Assembly (NCBI GenBank): GCA_025370845.1
Contig: JAMXFF010000004.1
Span: 159,305-223,304, forward strand
Source: Laspinema palackyanum D2a
GTDB lineage: Bacteria; Cyanobacteriota; Cyanobacteriia; Cyanobacteriales; Laspinemataceae
DNA: 64,000 bases
Direction of reading: 5' to 3'
Shown here: one piece after another, positions 42,752 through 53,026 of the stretch
How the letters are laid out: each line of letters begins with the position of its first letter
Position numbering within the stretch: position 1 is the first letter of the stretch
Made by a program: the position numbers and the translations under genes
The notes under the pieces: model-generated
Databases searched by the model: none
What the model was told of the DNA's origin: nothing
Seen by the model: only the letters and a program-made list of their open reading frames with translations

Positions 42752-44230
42752 TTAAGCCGGATTCAGAACCCAATTGACGAGAGTGCGGACTCCGAAACCC
42801 GTTGCTCCAGCACTGTTATATCCCTTATCTTTCTCCGTCCAAACCGGCCCTGCAATATCTAAATGGGCCCAGGGTGTTTTTTCCACAAATTGCTTGAGGA
42901 AGAGTGCTGCGGTAATGGAGCCACCGGGACGGGGCCCGGTATTTTTCATATCCGCGTGCAGGGACTTCAATCCCTCAAAATAGGATTCTTCCATTGGTAA
43001 CTGCCAGAACTTTTCCCCAGCAGTTTTGGAAGCGGCGAGCAACTGATTCGCTAACCCTTCATCCGTACTCCACAATCCGGCAATATCATTACCGAGGGCA
43101 ACCACACAGGCCCCGGTGAGGGTGGCTAAATCCACGATCGCATCGACCCCCAGTTTCTCCGTAAACACCAAGGCATCCGCCAGGGTTAAGCGACCTTCCG
43201 CATCGGTATTATTCACCTCAATGGTTTTACCATTAGAGGCGGTGAGGATATCTCCCGGGTGCATGGCCCGACCACTAATCATATTCTCCGTTACTGCTGT
43301 GATGAAGTGGACCTCGACATCGGGTTTTAATTGCCCGATCGCCTTCGCCGCACCCAACGTCGCAGCAGAACCCGCCATATCCGTCTTCATCATTTCGATA
43401 CCACTGCCGGTGGGCTTAATATTTAGCCCCCCCGAGTCAAAAGTCAAACCCTTACCCACGATCGCCAATTTCCGTCGGGGTGTCCCCTGGGGTTTGTAGG
43501 TCAAATGGATAAATTTCGGGGGCATTTCCGACGCTTGCGCCACCCCGAGAAATGCACCCATTCCCAGGTTTTGACAATCTTCCTGTTCCAGGATTTCCAG
43601 GTCCAGACCATATTCAGCCGCCAGTTCCTCTGCCATTTCAGCCATTGACATCGGCGTGACAATATTGGAAGGGGCCGCCACCAACTCCCGGGCTAAATTT
43701 ACTCCACTGGCAATTTGTAACCCTCGGGAAATCGCAGATTGGCGATCGGCCAAACCGAGCAACTCCACTCGTTCCAGGGGCGATCCCTTGTCTTCCGGGT
43801 CCGACTTAAAGCGCAAATCCTTAAACAGGGCTAATTCTATCCCTTCAGCGATCGCCTGGGCCGTGGTATCTGGGTCATTATTCCACAGCGGGAGGTCGAT
43901 GCCGAGGGTTTTGCACTTTTCTTTACTCGCCACCTTGGCGGCAGTCCCAGCAGCACGTCTCAAACTATCCACACTGAGAGACTCGGACTTGCCTAACCCC
44001 ACTAAAATAATCTTGCGGATGGCACTGCCGCCACCGACCCGAGTCACTGCGCTACTATTGTCCTTGCCTTTAAACTCCACCTCAGCGATCACTTCGGCGA
44101 TCGTCCCACCGAGCTTGTCATTGAGTTGACCTAATTCCCCGGTGACTTCCGTCCCCTCTTCAAACACCCCAATCGCTAAGGCGTCTCCAGACCAGTCCAA
44201 CCGTGGCGTTTCTATTCCTTGAAATTCCAT
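42752..44230 (-). CDS. pepA: Leucyl aminopeptidase (M17)
   Basis: A cytosolic di-metal exopeptidase removing N-terminal residues in protein turnover. The signature [14 protein letters not shown] is intact, as are the metal-site segments [14 protein letters not shown] and [14 protein letters not shown]. The length (492 residues) is standard for cyanobacterial PepA. ATG 44230 fits the usual short N-terminal extension. It is divergent from the methyltransferase gene, with a long hairpin at 44289-44329 in between. Confidence 0.96.
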   Translation of the reverse strand: MEFQGIETPRLDWSGDALAIGVFEEGTEVTGELGQLNDKLGGTIAEVIAEVEFKGKDNSSAVTRVGGGSAIRKIILVGLGKSESLSVDSLRRAAGTAAKVASKEKCKTLGIDLPLWNNDPDTTAQAIAEGIELALFKDLRFKSDPEDKGSPLERVELLGLADRQSAISRGLQIASGVNLARELVAAPSNIVTPMSMAEMAEELAAEYGLDLEILEQEDCQNLGMGAFLGVAQASEMPPKFIHLTYKPQGTPRRKLAIVGKGLTFDSGGLNIKPTGSGIEMMKTDMAGSAATLGAAKAIGQLKPDVEVHFITAVTENMISGRAMHPGDILTASNGKTIEVNNTDAEGRLTLADALVFTEKLGVDAIVDLATLTGACVVALGNDIAGLWSTDEGLANQLLAASKTAGEKFWQLPMEESYFEGLKSLHADMKNTGPRPGGSITAALFLKQFVEKTPWAHLDIAGPVWTEKDKGYNSAGATGFGVRTLVNWVLNPA

Positions 44231-44288
44231 TCCTAGTCCTGAATAATGTAATACTTCGCAACAATACCAGTATGGATCGAGATTGGCG

Positions 44289-44329
44289 TTTCCATAGAGG
44301 GGTTACAGGGGTTACACCCTCTGTGGAAA
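44289..44329. repeat. 13-bp hairpin upstream of pepA
   Basis: TTTCCATAGAGGG (44289-44301) pairs with CCCTCTGTGGAAA (44317-44329) with one G-T wobble. The loop holds GTTACA twice. The position, 59 bp upstream of the pepA start codon, could make it a 5' leader structure or a small palindromic repeat. Confidence 0.6.
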
Positions 44330-44558
44330 ATAGTCCCCTAAGTCCCCCTGCGATCGCCTTCAGGGACCGGGCAGCCTCCCCTGGAAAACATCTTTCCTCC
44401 GGTCCCCGCCCCTAGGACCCTTCGGGAAAAGACCTCTCAAACCCTTAAATTTTTCCAGAGAAAAAGGGGTTCTTTGCATAACTCTAGTCCGAGGTCGTTA
44501 CACATAGTAACCTGGAATTGAATCTCTAATTTTGCACCCTAAACTAGGAGTATTAGCA
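44330..44558. other. Divergent intergenic region before methyltransferase
   Basis: No gene is supported here. The stretch contains CCCCTAAGTCCCCCTGCGATCGCC-like C-rich DNA and ends with a ribosome site (TAGGAG, 44545-44550) for the GTG start at 44559. Confidence 0.4.
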
Positions 44559-45680
44559 GTGGTTTCCGAAGCCTCTAAACAGAGAGCAGAACCGTTATCG
44601 ACGCAAACGAATCCCCCCTCGCTCTCCGTATCCCAAACTGAACCCGTGCGGGATCCGGAACTGTTAGCGCAGGCCCTGCGACACAAATTAAAAAACTTGA
44701 CCGGGGCAATCGGTGAAGTGATGATGCCTTGCATCCCCGCCATGATTGATGAGCATATGAATCTGGTCATGGGAGTGATGAAAGGGCTTGGGCAAACCCT
44801 CAGTGACGAACAAATTCAAACCTTGAGAACCTCCTTGTCCACCCATTTGGCGGAGGGATTTCGAGCCTCACCCCATGCCCGTCTGAGCCTCAAATTTAGT
44901 CCACCCAGTCCCACAGAAGGGTTGACCAGTGGGTTAAAAATCACGGCGAATGTCCATACCTCATCCCTTGAAGAAAAATATGATGGGTGGGTGAAAAATC
45001 GCAGCGGTCCGTTATTTGGACCCCATGCCGATGCCAAAATCATCGATGTAGCGGCAACCTTCCCGAACAAGGAACAGGCCCCGATTCTCGATGTCGGTGC
45101 GGGGACCGGGCGCAATAGCTTCCCCTTAGCTAGACAAGGACATCCGGTGGATGCGGTGGAACTGACCTCTGTATTCGCCCAGAAACTTTTAGCCACTGCC
45201 GAGAGTGAAGCCTTGCCGGTGCGGATTTTCCAGGGGAATATTCTCGACCCCAATCTTAATTTACCGCCGAGTTACTATAAGTTAGCCGTGGTTTCGGAAG
45301 TGATTTCCCACTTTCGCAATATTAATCAGGTTCGCATCCTGCTGGCCAAATTATCTGCGGGACTAGAAAGCGGGGGATTGTTACTGTTTAATGTATTCTT
45401 GCCCATTGAGGGATATGAACCGGATGAAACCGTCCGTCAAATGGGCGAGGTCGTCTGGTCCTACCTGCTTACCCGTGATGAACTGAAGTTGGCGATGGCA
45501 GGACTGCCGCTAGAAATCCTGTCGGAAGAGTCAGTGTATGAGTATGAGAAAGCTCATCTCCCCTCGGAAGCATGGCCCCCAACCTGGTGGTTTATCAGTT
45601 GGGCAACCGGGCGGAATATTTTTCCGTTTGGGGCGACCCCGCCAGTGGAGTTACGCTGGGTTCTGTGTCGGCGCAAATAA
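44559..45680 (+). CDS. SAM-dependent methyltransferase with N-terminal extension
   Basis: The class I methyltransferase core is clear: motif I ILDVGAGTGRNSFPLARQGHPVDAVELT, then a VRIFQGNILDPN segment, the SEVISHFRN motif and a LLLFNVFLPIE strand. About 170 residues of an unfamiliar N-terminal domain precede it (AQALRHKLKNLTGAIGEVMMPC, then a region with ARLSLKFSPP). Substrate unknown. GTG 44559 is preferred over the frame-opening TTG 44532 because it has TAGGAG eight bases upstream. No operon partner. Confidence 0.85.
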   Translation: MVSEASKQRAEPLSTQTNPPSLSVSQTEPVRDPELLAQALRHKLKNLTGAIGEVMMPCIPAMIDEHMNLVMGVMKGLGQTLSDEQIQTLRTSLSTHLAEGFRASPHARLSLKFSPPSPTEGLTSGLKITANVHTSSLEEKYDGWVKNRSGPLFGPHADAKIIDVAATFPNKEQAPILDVGAGTGRNSFPLARQGHPVDAVELTSVFAQKLLATAESEALPVRIFQGNILDPNLNLPPSYYKLAVVSEVISHFRNINQVRILLAKLSAGLESGGLLLFNVFLPIEGYEPDETVRQMGEVVWSYLLTRDELKLAMAGLPLEILSEESVYEYEKAHLPSEAWPPTWWFISWATGRNIFPFGATPPVELRWVLCRRK

Positions 45681-45877
45681 GAGCTGATTGCGATCGCCCG
45701 TCCGCTTTAGATGGCCTTGGAGGGTTGAGAAGCATGAGTTGAGCTTGAATTGGACTAGGGCAGTTGGAAGACCCCCAGATAGATTCGTCGTCGGGTCAAC
45801 TCAGTTGGCTCGACCCGCCAAATTCTCAAGGAAAAAATTAAAATAAGGCTGTTGCAGCTCAGGGACGGGGAAACTTG

Positions 45878-48034
45878 ATGTTTAGAAAAAAGCAAAGATC
45901 CAACAACAAAGTAACGATAGCTGTTGGCATTGGGCTATGGATTTTGTTAATCGGTGCTGCTGTACCCATGAATAAATGGATCGAATGGAGTCAGAAAACT
46001 CCCAAAATTCTGACCCTCGGGGGAAGCAGCACTCGCCAGTCGGCGGTCAAACCTTTAGCGCTGATGTCTTATGAGCAACGAGCTAGTCAGTTAGAACAGT
46101 TGGCCCTCAATGGGGAAGGTCTCGATCGCTCCCAAGCTCGTTATATGTTAGCCAACGATTTACTCGAACAAGGGCAAGCAACACAGGCCCTGGAATCACT
46201 CCAAGACTTAGAAAAGGACTATGGGCTGCTCGCCCCCTACATTTTGTTTAAACGCGCTCAGGCTTATGAACTGAGCAATAATTCGGCCCAAGCGCGGGAA
46301 ACTTGGACAGAATTGCTCGAAAATCATCCCGAGTCTCCGGTGGTGGTTGAAGCACTCTATGCACTAGGAAAAAGCAACCCCCAATATTGGGACCAGGCCC
46401 TGGAGAAATTTCCGGCTCACCCCAAGAGTATGGAAATTGCTCAAACCCGCTTAAAAGAAAATCCCAATCGTCTGGATTTATTATTGCCGATCGCCAGCCA
46501 CGGCTTTTACCTGGACAATTACAAATCCCATCTGCAAAAACTGACCAATCAACATCGCGATCGCCTCACCCCAGAAAATTGGGAAGCGATCGCCTTCGGC
46601 TATTGGGAAAAACAAGACTATGGCAAAGGCGGGGAAGCCTACGCTTCCGCCACATGGAACCCCCAGAGCGCCTATCGTCTCGGCAGAGGACGTCAGCTCT
46701 CCGGCGATAACAGCGGGGCTATCTTAGCCTACAAACGACTCTTCGTAGACTTTCCCGACAGCGAAGAAGCCAGCATGGGGTTAGAGCAACTGATTACCCT
46801 AGTCGAACCCAAAGAAGCGCTGACTTATATCGACGAATTGATTAACCGCTTCCCCAACAAAGCCGGAGAAGCCTTGTTCGCCCGCTCAAAAATCCTGGAT
46901 GAGTTGGGCAGCCGCAGTGCAGCTAAAGAAGCCCGGGACAAGGTTTTGAGTGAGTATAGCAATTCCGAAGGAGCCGCTGAACTGCGATGGAGTTTGGCCC
47001 AACAAAGTGTGGCCATTAACAATTTTGATGAAGCGCGCAAGTGGGCTTTGGAACTGCGTCAGGAAAACCCCGATAGCGAACTGGCTCCCGAAGCCGGTTT
47101 CTGGGCTGGAAAGTGGGCGCAGCGCCTAGGGTTGAGCAAGGAAGCTCGCCAAACCTATGAAGACATTTTGTTTAACTACACCGAATCCTACTATGCGTGG
47201 CGATCTGCCGTGTTGTTAGGATGGGATGTGGGTGACTTTACTAATGTCCGTGCGCTGACCCCGGCGATCGTCGGTCAAACCGAACGCATCGAGATCCCCG
47301 TTGGCTCTGATGTCCTCAAAGAACTGTACCTCCTCGGCCAAGATCAAGATGCCTGGACCCTCTGGCAGGTGGAATTTACCAATCGCCGGGAACCCTCAGT
47401 CCCTGAGCAGTTTACTGATGGGTTGATTCGCCTTGGGGTTGGAGATAACCTCGATGGCATTTTTATGTTGTCTAGTCTGCGCTGGCGAGACAAACCCGAA
47501 GACCAAGAGCAGTACAAACAAATCAAGGTACAACCTCATTATTGGGAAGCACTTTATCCCTTCCCTTATGCTGACCTGATCCAGAAGGCTTCTAAAGAAG
47601 AACAAATGAACCCCTTATTGGTCACTGCCTTAATGCGCCAAGAGTCCCGATTTATGCCAAAAATTCGGTCTTCCGTGGGTGCAGTTGGGTTGATGCAGGT
47701 CATGCCAGAAACCGGGTCCTGGGCGGCCCAAAGTATGGGTATCAAAAATTTCAACCTAGAAGATCCCGAAGATAATATTAAAATTGGGACTTGGTATCTG
47801 GATTTTACTCATGGTCAGTATAAAGATAACTCGATGTTAGCCGTGGCGAGTTACAATGCTGGACCCAGTAATGTAGCCTCCTGGATCGAGCAATTTGGAT
47901 TCAACGATCCCGATGAGTTCGCGGATAAGATTCCTTTCCCCGAAACAAACGGTTACGTCAAGCACGTTTTTGAGAACTACTGGAATTATCTGCGGCTATA
48001 CAGCCCCGAAATTGCCAAGAAACTCGGACAATAA
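45878..48034 (+). CDS. Soluble lytic murein transglycosylase with TPR-like repeats
   Basis: A 718-residue periplasmic enzyme cleaving peptidoglycan between MurNAc and GlcNAc to leave 1,6-anhydro-MurNAc. An N-terminal signal anchor is seen (VTIAVGIGLWILLIGAAVPM), then an alpha-superhelix of TPR-like repeats (RYMLANDLLEQGQATQALESLQDL and similar). The SLT domain near the C-terminus has catalytic Glu in TALMRQESRFMP and VGAVGLMQVMPETGSW. Later come YLDFTHGQY and AVASYNAGPSNV. The frame opens at TTG 45875, one codon before ATG 45878, which is taken as the start. The layout matches E. coli Slt70-type proteins of cyanobacteria. Confidence 0.94.
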   Translation: MFRKKQRSNNKVTIAVGIGLWILLIGAAVPMNKWIEWSQKTPKILTLGGSSTRQSAVKPLALMSYEQRASQLEQLALNGEGLDRSQARYMLANDLLEQGQATQALESLQDLEKDYGLLAPYILFKRAQAYELSNNSAQARETWTELLENHPESPVVVEALYALGKSNPQYWDQALEKFPAHPKSMEIAQTRLKENPNRLDLLLPIASHGFYLDNYKSHLQKLTNQHRDRLTPENWEAIAFGYWEKQDYGKGGEAYASATWNPQSAYRLGRGRQLSGDNSGAILAYKRLFVDFPDSEEASMGLEQLITLVEPKEALTYIDELINRFPNKAGEALFARSKILDELGSRSAAKEARDKVLSEYSNSEGAAELRWSLAQQSVAINNFDEARKWALELRQENPDSELAPEAGFWAGKWAQRLGLSKEARQTYEDILFNYTESYYAWRSAVLLGWDVGDFTNVRALTPAIVGQTERIEIPVGSDVLKELYLLGQDQDAWTLWQVEFTNRREPSVPEQFTDGLIRLGVGDNLDGIFMLSSLRWRDKPEDQEQYKQIKVQPHYWEALYPFPYADLIQKASKEEQMNPLLVTALMRQESRFMPKIRSSVGAVGLMQVMPETGSWAAQSMGIKNFNLEDPEDNIKIGTWYLDFTHGQYKDNSMLAVASYNAGPSNVASWIEQFGFNDPDEFADKIPFPETNGYVKHVFENYWNYLRLYSPEIAKKLGQ

Positions 48035-48222
48035 AATTTCCCCCCGTTCGTGAGGTCACCTCCCCCGAAACCCCGTAGCCATTATCCGGCGGACAATCAC
48101 CGGGGACAATTTGGGGGCAGCGCCCTGTCTTCAGAGGGAGGGGATCGGGAAATATACGGATGTCCAAACGGTTCAAAACGGGCTAACTTAGTGATGGAAA
48201 ATCGACTCAAGAGCGGCTACTT

Positions 48223-49578
48223 ATGATATTGGAGTCTTTAGGCTGTGCAAAAATTGCTGGGGAGTTAGCCGCGCTAATGCAGCAAAAAGTGACGGGGACA
48301 TGGCTCGTTGTCGCTCAAGAATGCACTGGATCTTACCAACCCCCTGATCCAGGGGCTAAGCCCCTTGGCGATCGCCCCCCAGGGAAACCGCATCAGTGCT
48401 CAGGGAAAGACCCCTTGACCCGGATGAGTGAGACGGCTTCGCCCCCCGTTCCTCAAGGTAAGGCTCCACTATCCCCTCGGTGCGCCGGGGAACGCCAGTG
48501 GCGATTTTACCTCGTCATGGGCCGGTTACTCTACATTACTGAAAGTGTTCACCGAGTCCGACGGTGGTCCAGGGCCTTGCGACAACACTGCCCTAAGTTC
48601 GTGGTCGATCCCAAAGATGTCGCCCAGGGAGAACCTTGGGAATTTCAACTTCTGAAACCGGGAATGGACCAACATCTGCTCAGTCCCACTCATGCCAAAG
48701 CGCTGATTCGCACGAGTAGTTTAGAAGCCTTATTCAATCTGGCCAGCTATGCCAAAATTAGCACCCATTGGCATCCCCAGGCCCTGGAGTCTTTCCAGAT
48801 CCCCGGCAACATCGCCCTATCCGCCTTGGATGTGGCCCAAGTGTTTCAGAAGGCCGAACAGCTCTGGGAACAGTGGGAACAACTAGGGTTACACTACATT
48901 AGCCCTGACTTGTCCCCGGTCTTAAGTCATCCCACCCAGCTCAAACAACAAGTCAGTTCCCAGTCATTTTTGACCCTCAACACTCTCTTCAACGGGGAAA
49001 ATACGATTTGGGATCTGGCGATCGAGCGCAAACAATCCATCGTGGGCGTGACCCGAACTTTACATCATTTCGTGGAACAGGGTAAAATCTCTCTCCAAAC
49101 CGTGTCAGATTGGCCTTCGCCTCTGGAACAGTGGCGCATTGTTCGGGCGGCAGTAGCCCCCAAAAAACCCTTGATTGCTTGCATTGATGATAGTCCCCTG
49201 GTTTCAGAGGTCCTGGCTCGTATCCTCCAACCTGCCGGTTATGAGACGATCGCCATTCAGGACCCCATGCAAGGGGTGGCCATCCTCTCGGAGAAAAAGC
49301 CGGATTTTATCTTTTTAGATCTGGTGATGCCCCAGACGAATGGCTATAATCTCTGCAATTTTTTACGGCAAAGCAACCTCTTTCGCGAGACCCCGATTGT
49401 TATTCTCACCAGTCAGGATGGCATTATTGACCGCACCCGGGCTAAATTAAATGGGGCTTCGGATTTTCTCAGTAAGCCCCCCGAGGCGGAAAAGGTGCTG
49501 CAAATGGTTGAAAAATACCTGAAATGCTCCGATCGCCCCAACCCCCTCTCTGACATGGGATTTCCGGCCCTGGCATGA
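48223..49578 (+). CDS. PATAN-domain response regulator (PatA-like) with an internal insertion
   Basis: A 451-residue cyanobacterial regulator. The N-terminal PATAN/DUF4388-like region starts MILESLGCAKIAGELAALMQQKVTGTWLVVAQ. An unusual Pro/Gly/Cys-rich stretch of about 55 residues follows (ECTGSYQPPDPGAKPLGDRP and on to RCAGERQW), before the domain resumes with RFYLVMGRLLYITESVHRVRRWSRAL. The C-terminal receiver has Asp366 in FIFLDLVMPQTNG and a conserved Lys in FLSKPPE. In other cyanobacteria such regulators lead pil/che-like operons controlling phototaxis or heterocyst pattern. Here a CheR gene follows after 549 bp. Whether the insert is tolerated or inactivates the domain cannot be told. 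Confidence 0.88.
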   Translation: MILESLGCAKIAGELAALMQQKVTGTWLVVAQECTGSYQPPDPGAKPLGDRPPGKPHQCSGKDPLTRMSETASPPVPQGKAPLSPRCAGERQWRFYLVMGRLLYITESVHRVRRWSRALRQHCPKFVVDPKDVAQGEPWEFQLLKPGMDQHLLSPTHAKALIRTSSLEALFNLASYAKISTHWHPQALESFQIPGNIALSALDVAQVFQKAEQLWEQWEQLGLHYISPDLSPVLSHPTQLKQQVSSQSFLTLNTLFNGENTIWDLAIERKQSIVGVTRTLHHFVEQGKISLQTVSDWPSPLEQWRIVRAAVAPKKPLIACIDDSPLVSEVLARILQPAGYETIAIQDPMQGVAILSEKKPDFIFLDLVMPQTNGYNLCNFLRQSNLFRETPIVILTSQDGIIDRTRAKLNGASDFLSKPPEAEKVLQMVEKYLKCSDRPNPLSDMGFPALA

Positions 49579-50127
49579 GGGACTTCCCGGGCGATCGCTC
49601 CTTTGTGAACTCGCTCTCCCCTTCAGGGTTGCTTGTGTATCTACAAGGGCGCTCACCGCACCCAGACCCCAGCATCTGCAAGGGCGATCGCTTCCTGGCT
49701 TCATTTCCGATTGGCACGAATCCCCAGAAAACGGTTATAACAATGGAATAGGCTGCTTACTCTAGCAATCCTAAATAATTTGTAACCTAAGTAGCTGTTC
49801 TTGGAGGCTCGCACTCCAAGGTTTTCGGGTCCTAGATCCATGACCCAACTGATTTAGGACTGCTCTAACCCGATACCTGCTCCGTGGATATCTTCCTTCT
49901 CTCTGCTTATCTAACCCGATTCAGGGCAAAATAAGAATGGGTTCATTTGAACCGAACCCAAGCACAACCCACCCCGGCATTCCATTGCGATCGCACCCCT
50001 CCCCCCTGAACCCGTTTGAAAGAATGCTACCCCCTAGATGGTCAGGGTTCCTCCCATTCCTGGGATTCGCCTTTCTTCAGACAGCGTTCTAAACCCATAG
50101 CTTGCGTCTCAAGGTTTATATAAATAA
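49579..50127. other. Intergenic region between PATAN regulator and cheR-like gene
   Basis: About 550 bp without a supported gene. It contains a 7-bp hairpin, CTTGGAG / CTCCAAG (49800-49820), followed by GTTTT, which may be the terminator of the upstream gene (annotated separately). The last ~100 bp should hold the cheR-like promoter. Confidence 0.45.
49800..49825 (+). terminator. Weak candidate terminator
   Basis: Stem CTTGGAG (49800-49806) and CTCCAAG (49814-49820), a 7-nt loop and a GTTTT tail, 222 bp after the regulator's stop. The T-run is short, so it may be just a small palindrome. Confidence 0.35.
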
Positions 50128-51699
50128 ATGAGTGAAGCTTTAATACAACTTTTTGTCCAACTAATTTCTAACTATACGGGTTTGCGAATCAGGACTCAAG
50201 ACCGAGAGGCTTTGTGTCGTAAACTCGCTTCTCGGATCCGTGCGCTTAAATTATCCTCCCCCGAGGATTATTATAAATTACTCCAGGAGGGGATCAACTC
50301 CAATAATTCTTATTCAGCAATCGCTGCTCAAGGAGAATGGAGAACCTTGATCACCCTTTTAACCACAGGTGAAAGTTATTTTTTTAGAGATAGCGGTCAA
50401 TTTTGGCTTTTAGAAAATGTCCTGCTACCGGAAGTGATTGCTTATCAACGCCAAGTTAGGAGTTCAGATTCCAACTCCAAACCCTCCCTGCGGATTTGGA
50501 GTGCGGGATGTTCCACCGGTGAAGAACCCTACTCTCTGGCAATTTTGCTGACCCAACTGATTCCAGACTGGGAAAATTGGAATCTTTTGATCTTAGGAAC
50601 GGATATTAATCACGAGTCTATTGAGCAGGCCAAACAAGGACTATATAGCCCTTGGTCATTTCGCATGGTAGAACCCACGCGCCTGCCCCGATATTTCCAA
50701 CAACGCAAGAACCAATGGAAATTAGAAGAAAAATATCGTAAGTTAGTCACCTTTCGTGTGGGTAATTTAGCCCGCGATCGCTTTCCAGACTATGCCAGTG
50801 ACCTCGCTAATCTCGATTTAATTATCTGTCGCAATGTCTTTGTCTATTTTGACTTCCCAGTGATTGGTGAAATAGTCGAAAAATTTGCCAACACTCTGCG
50901 ACCGGGCGGATACTTGATTACGGCTCATGCGGAACTGCACGGGCAGAACTTGGACCAGCTTAATCCGAAAGTGTTTTCCCAGTCCGTGGTATATCAGCGT
51001 CGAGATAACTCTTCCGTCAAAATCCCTGTTTCTCACTCCTCTCAAGGGTATAACCTCCCGTCCTCCAGACCCTCCCCCTCCTTAATCTCCACCTCGGTGA
51101 AATTAGAGACCCTCAATAACAAAGTCAACCGACATAAAAATCAATCGCCCCTCTATCCTTCCAGCACCTCTTCCTCGGACCTGACTTTTAAAAACTCTGA
51201 CGTCAGTCTGCTGTTGCAGAAGGCGGAAACGCTCTTTAAAGCAGACCGCTTAGACGAATCACTCCTGACTTCGCAGCATATTGTTAGATTGCAGCCTCGG
51301 CATTTTCAAGCCTATTATCTGATTGCTAAAATTTATGCCAACTTAGGAAACTATCACCAAGCCGAACGGTATTGTCAACAAGCTATCTCCATTGATGGTC
51401 TGGCGGTCGAGCCTTATTATATCATGGCTCATCTTGCTGAAGAAAAAGGCGACCTGGACCGGGCCAAATATTGGTTAAAGCGGATTTTGTATTTGGCGCC
51501 TTTTTCTATAGGCGCTTACTTGGAATTGGCGGCCATTTATGAACGAGAATCTGACTTGAAAAGAGCCAATAAAATGCGGAGAACAGCTTTAGATATTTTA
51601 GGGAATTTACCGACAGATTACTCGTTGGAACATTTAGATAAAATGAATTTAAGCGAATTAAAAGATTATCTGATTAAGGCGATTCAAACTCAGGACTAA
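50128..51699 (+). CDS. cheR: CheR-type chemoreceptor methyltransferase with TPR tail
   Basis: Methylates glutamates on chemoreceptors using S-adenosylmethionine. The CheR N-domain (TGLRIRTQDREALCRKLASRI) and SAM-binding C-domain are both present. Family motifs are LTTGESYFFRD, LRIWSAGCSTGEEPYSLAILL, ILGTDINHESIEQA and LIICRNVFVYFD. After a Ser/Pro-rich linker the last ~150 residues are TPR repeats (SLLLQKAETLFKADRLDESLL; AYYLIAKIYANLGNYHQAERY). TPR-fused CheR proteins are common in alternative chemosensory systems. The CheW gene starts 12 bp downstream, so an operon is likely. No cheA or cheB is found in the window. Confidence 0.93.
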   Translation: MSEALIQLFVQLISNYTGLRIRTQDREALCRKLASRIRALKLSSPEDYYKLLQEGINSNNSYSAIAAQGEWRTLITLLTTGESYFFRDSGQFWLLENVLLPEVIAYQRQVRSSDSNSKPSLRIWSAGCSTGEEPYSLAILLTQLIPDWENWNLLILGTDINHESIEQAKQGLYSPWSFRMVEPTRLPRYFQQRKNQWKLEEKYRKLVTFRVGNLARDRFPDYASDLANLDLIICRNVFVYFDFPVIGEIVEKFANTLRPGGYLITAHAELHGQNLDQLNPKVFSQSVVYQRRDNSSVKIPVSHSSQGYNLPSSRPSPSLISTSVKLETLNNKVNRHKNQSPLYPSSTSSSDLTFKNSDVSLLLQKAETLFKADRLDESLLTSQHIVRLQPRHFQAYYLIAKIYANLGNYHQAERYCQQAISIDGLAVEPYYIMAHLAEEKGDLDRAKYWLKRILYLAPFSIGAYLELAAIYERESDLKRANKMRRTALDILGNLPTDYSLEHLDKMNLSELKDYLIKAIQTQD

Positions 51700-51710
51700 A
51701 GCGGGAGAAC

Positions 51711-52769
51711 ATGAACGTGAGCGACCATCACTCTTATTTAACATTTAGCTTAAATGGGTCACGGTATGGGGTGACAACCAATGCGGTGCAAGAAATATTT
51801 TTCTTACCGACATTAACTGCCATTGATGAAGCCCCTCGGGACATTGTGGGACTGTTGAATCTGCGGGGAGAAATTTTACCCGTCATGGATTTAAACTTAC
51901 GTTTCTTTCAGCGATCGCAAGATTACCAGATTACGGATAGCATCATCGTCATCGAGTGGCAAACCGTCAAAGTCGGGCTGATTGTCAACCAAGTTCATGA
52001 AGTGCAAGAGATCCCCTTGGAGGCGATCGCCCCTCAAATTGCCTATGGACGACAAAATGACACCCCCTACCACCATTACATCACTGGGGTTGCCAAGAAC
52101 CTTGGAGAATTAGTGATGCTGCTCGACCCAGAACAATTAATTGCATACACCGATTCCGCTGAAAACCTCCTTGCTGCACTCAACGATTCAGGGATACCCG
52201 CCACGCAGACCCCGGTTCAGAAAGACCGGCGATTCTGCCCCCATGCCACCCCGTCGGAAATGGCAATCTTTCAAGAGCGGGCCGACAATTTAATGAAACT
52301 CAGCGAAGGCGAAGACTTTACCGGATTGATGCCGATCGCCGTGATTGGACTAAACGATGAATACTTCGGTCTGGATCTGAACGTGGTGCGGGAATTTACC
52401 GACATTCGAGAAATCACCCCGATTCCCTGCTGTCCCAGTCGGATCATCGGCAATATGAATCTCCGGGGTGAAATTGTCACCTTAATCGATATTCGCGAAA
52501 CCTTAAACCTCCCCATGATCCGTGCCATTGATGGCAGTAAGGTGATGGTCGTTCATATCGATGAACTCGTTGCGGGGATTGCCATCCAGGAAGTTTGTGA
52601 CGTCATGTATCTGCATCCGTCCAAAATTGCTCCCGTACCTGCCGCCATTCACTCGGCCAATGATGAATACCTCCGGGGTACCGCACCCTATCGCGAGAAA
52701 ATGATGAGCTTGCTTGATCTGCCTAAAATTCTCACCCAAGGAGAATTAGAAGTCAATGAAGAACCCTAA
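51711..52769 (+). CDS. Tandem-CheW adaptor protein
   Basis: Two CheW domains are fused. The first covers residues ~1-160 (SYLTFSLNGSRYGVTTNAVQE; DIVGLLNLRGEILPVMDLNLR; VGLIVNQVHEVQEI). The second covers ~195-345 (MPIAVIGLNDEYFGLDLNVV; IIGNMNLRGEIVTLIDIRETL; VAGIAIQEVCDVMYL). CheW couples receptors to the kinase CheA; a double CheW could bridge two receptors or stand in for a CheW-CheA interface. A ribosome site GGGAG lies before ATG 51711, and the cheR stop is 11 bp upstream. No kinase gene is seen nearby. Confidence 0.93.
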   Translation: MNVSDHHSYLTFSLNGSRYGVTTNAVQEIFFLPTLTAIDEAPRDIVGLLNLRGEILPVMDLNLRFFQRSQDYQITDSIIVIEWQTVKVGLIVNQVHEVQEIPLEAIAPQIAYGRQNDTPYHHYITGVAKNLGELVMLLDPEQLIAYTDSAENLLAALNDSGIPATQTPVQKDRRFCPHATPSEMAIFQERADNLMKLSEGEDFTGLMPIAVIGLNDEYFGLDLNVVREFTDIREITPIPCCPSRIIGNMNLRGEIVTLIDIRETLNLPMIRAIDGSKVMVVHIDELVAGIAIQEVCDVMYLHPSKIAPVPAAIHSANDEYLRGTAPYREKMMSLLDLPKILTQGELEVNEEP

Positions 52770-53026
52770 TCGGTTCTGAAGTCGGACCCGATGATTTCCT
52801 AACTTTTGTCCCAACAGAACCGTCTTGGGGGAGACTTGACTAGAACACCCTGCCTGGGTGTCCCACCCATAAGGGGCCTCTTGTCCCCCAAGTCCACCCA
52901 ATGACTGTCCGGCAAATCCTCCTCTGGTGTGAGTTTTAATCGCATATTCTTTCTTCTGAATTCTGGATTCACGGGTTTAATGAATGAATAATCACAAGAT
53001 GTTTTGTTGGTTGCACCGACGGACCT

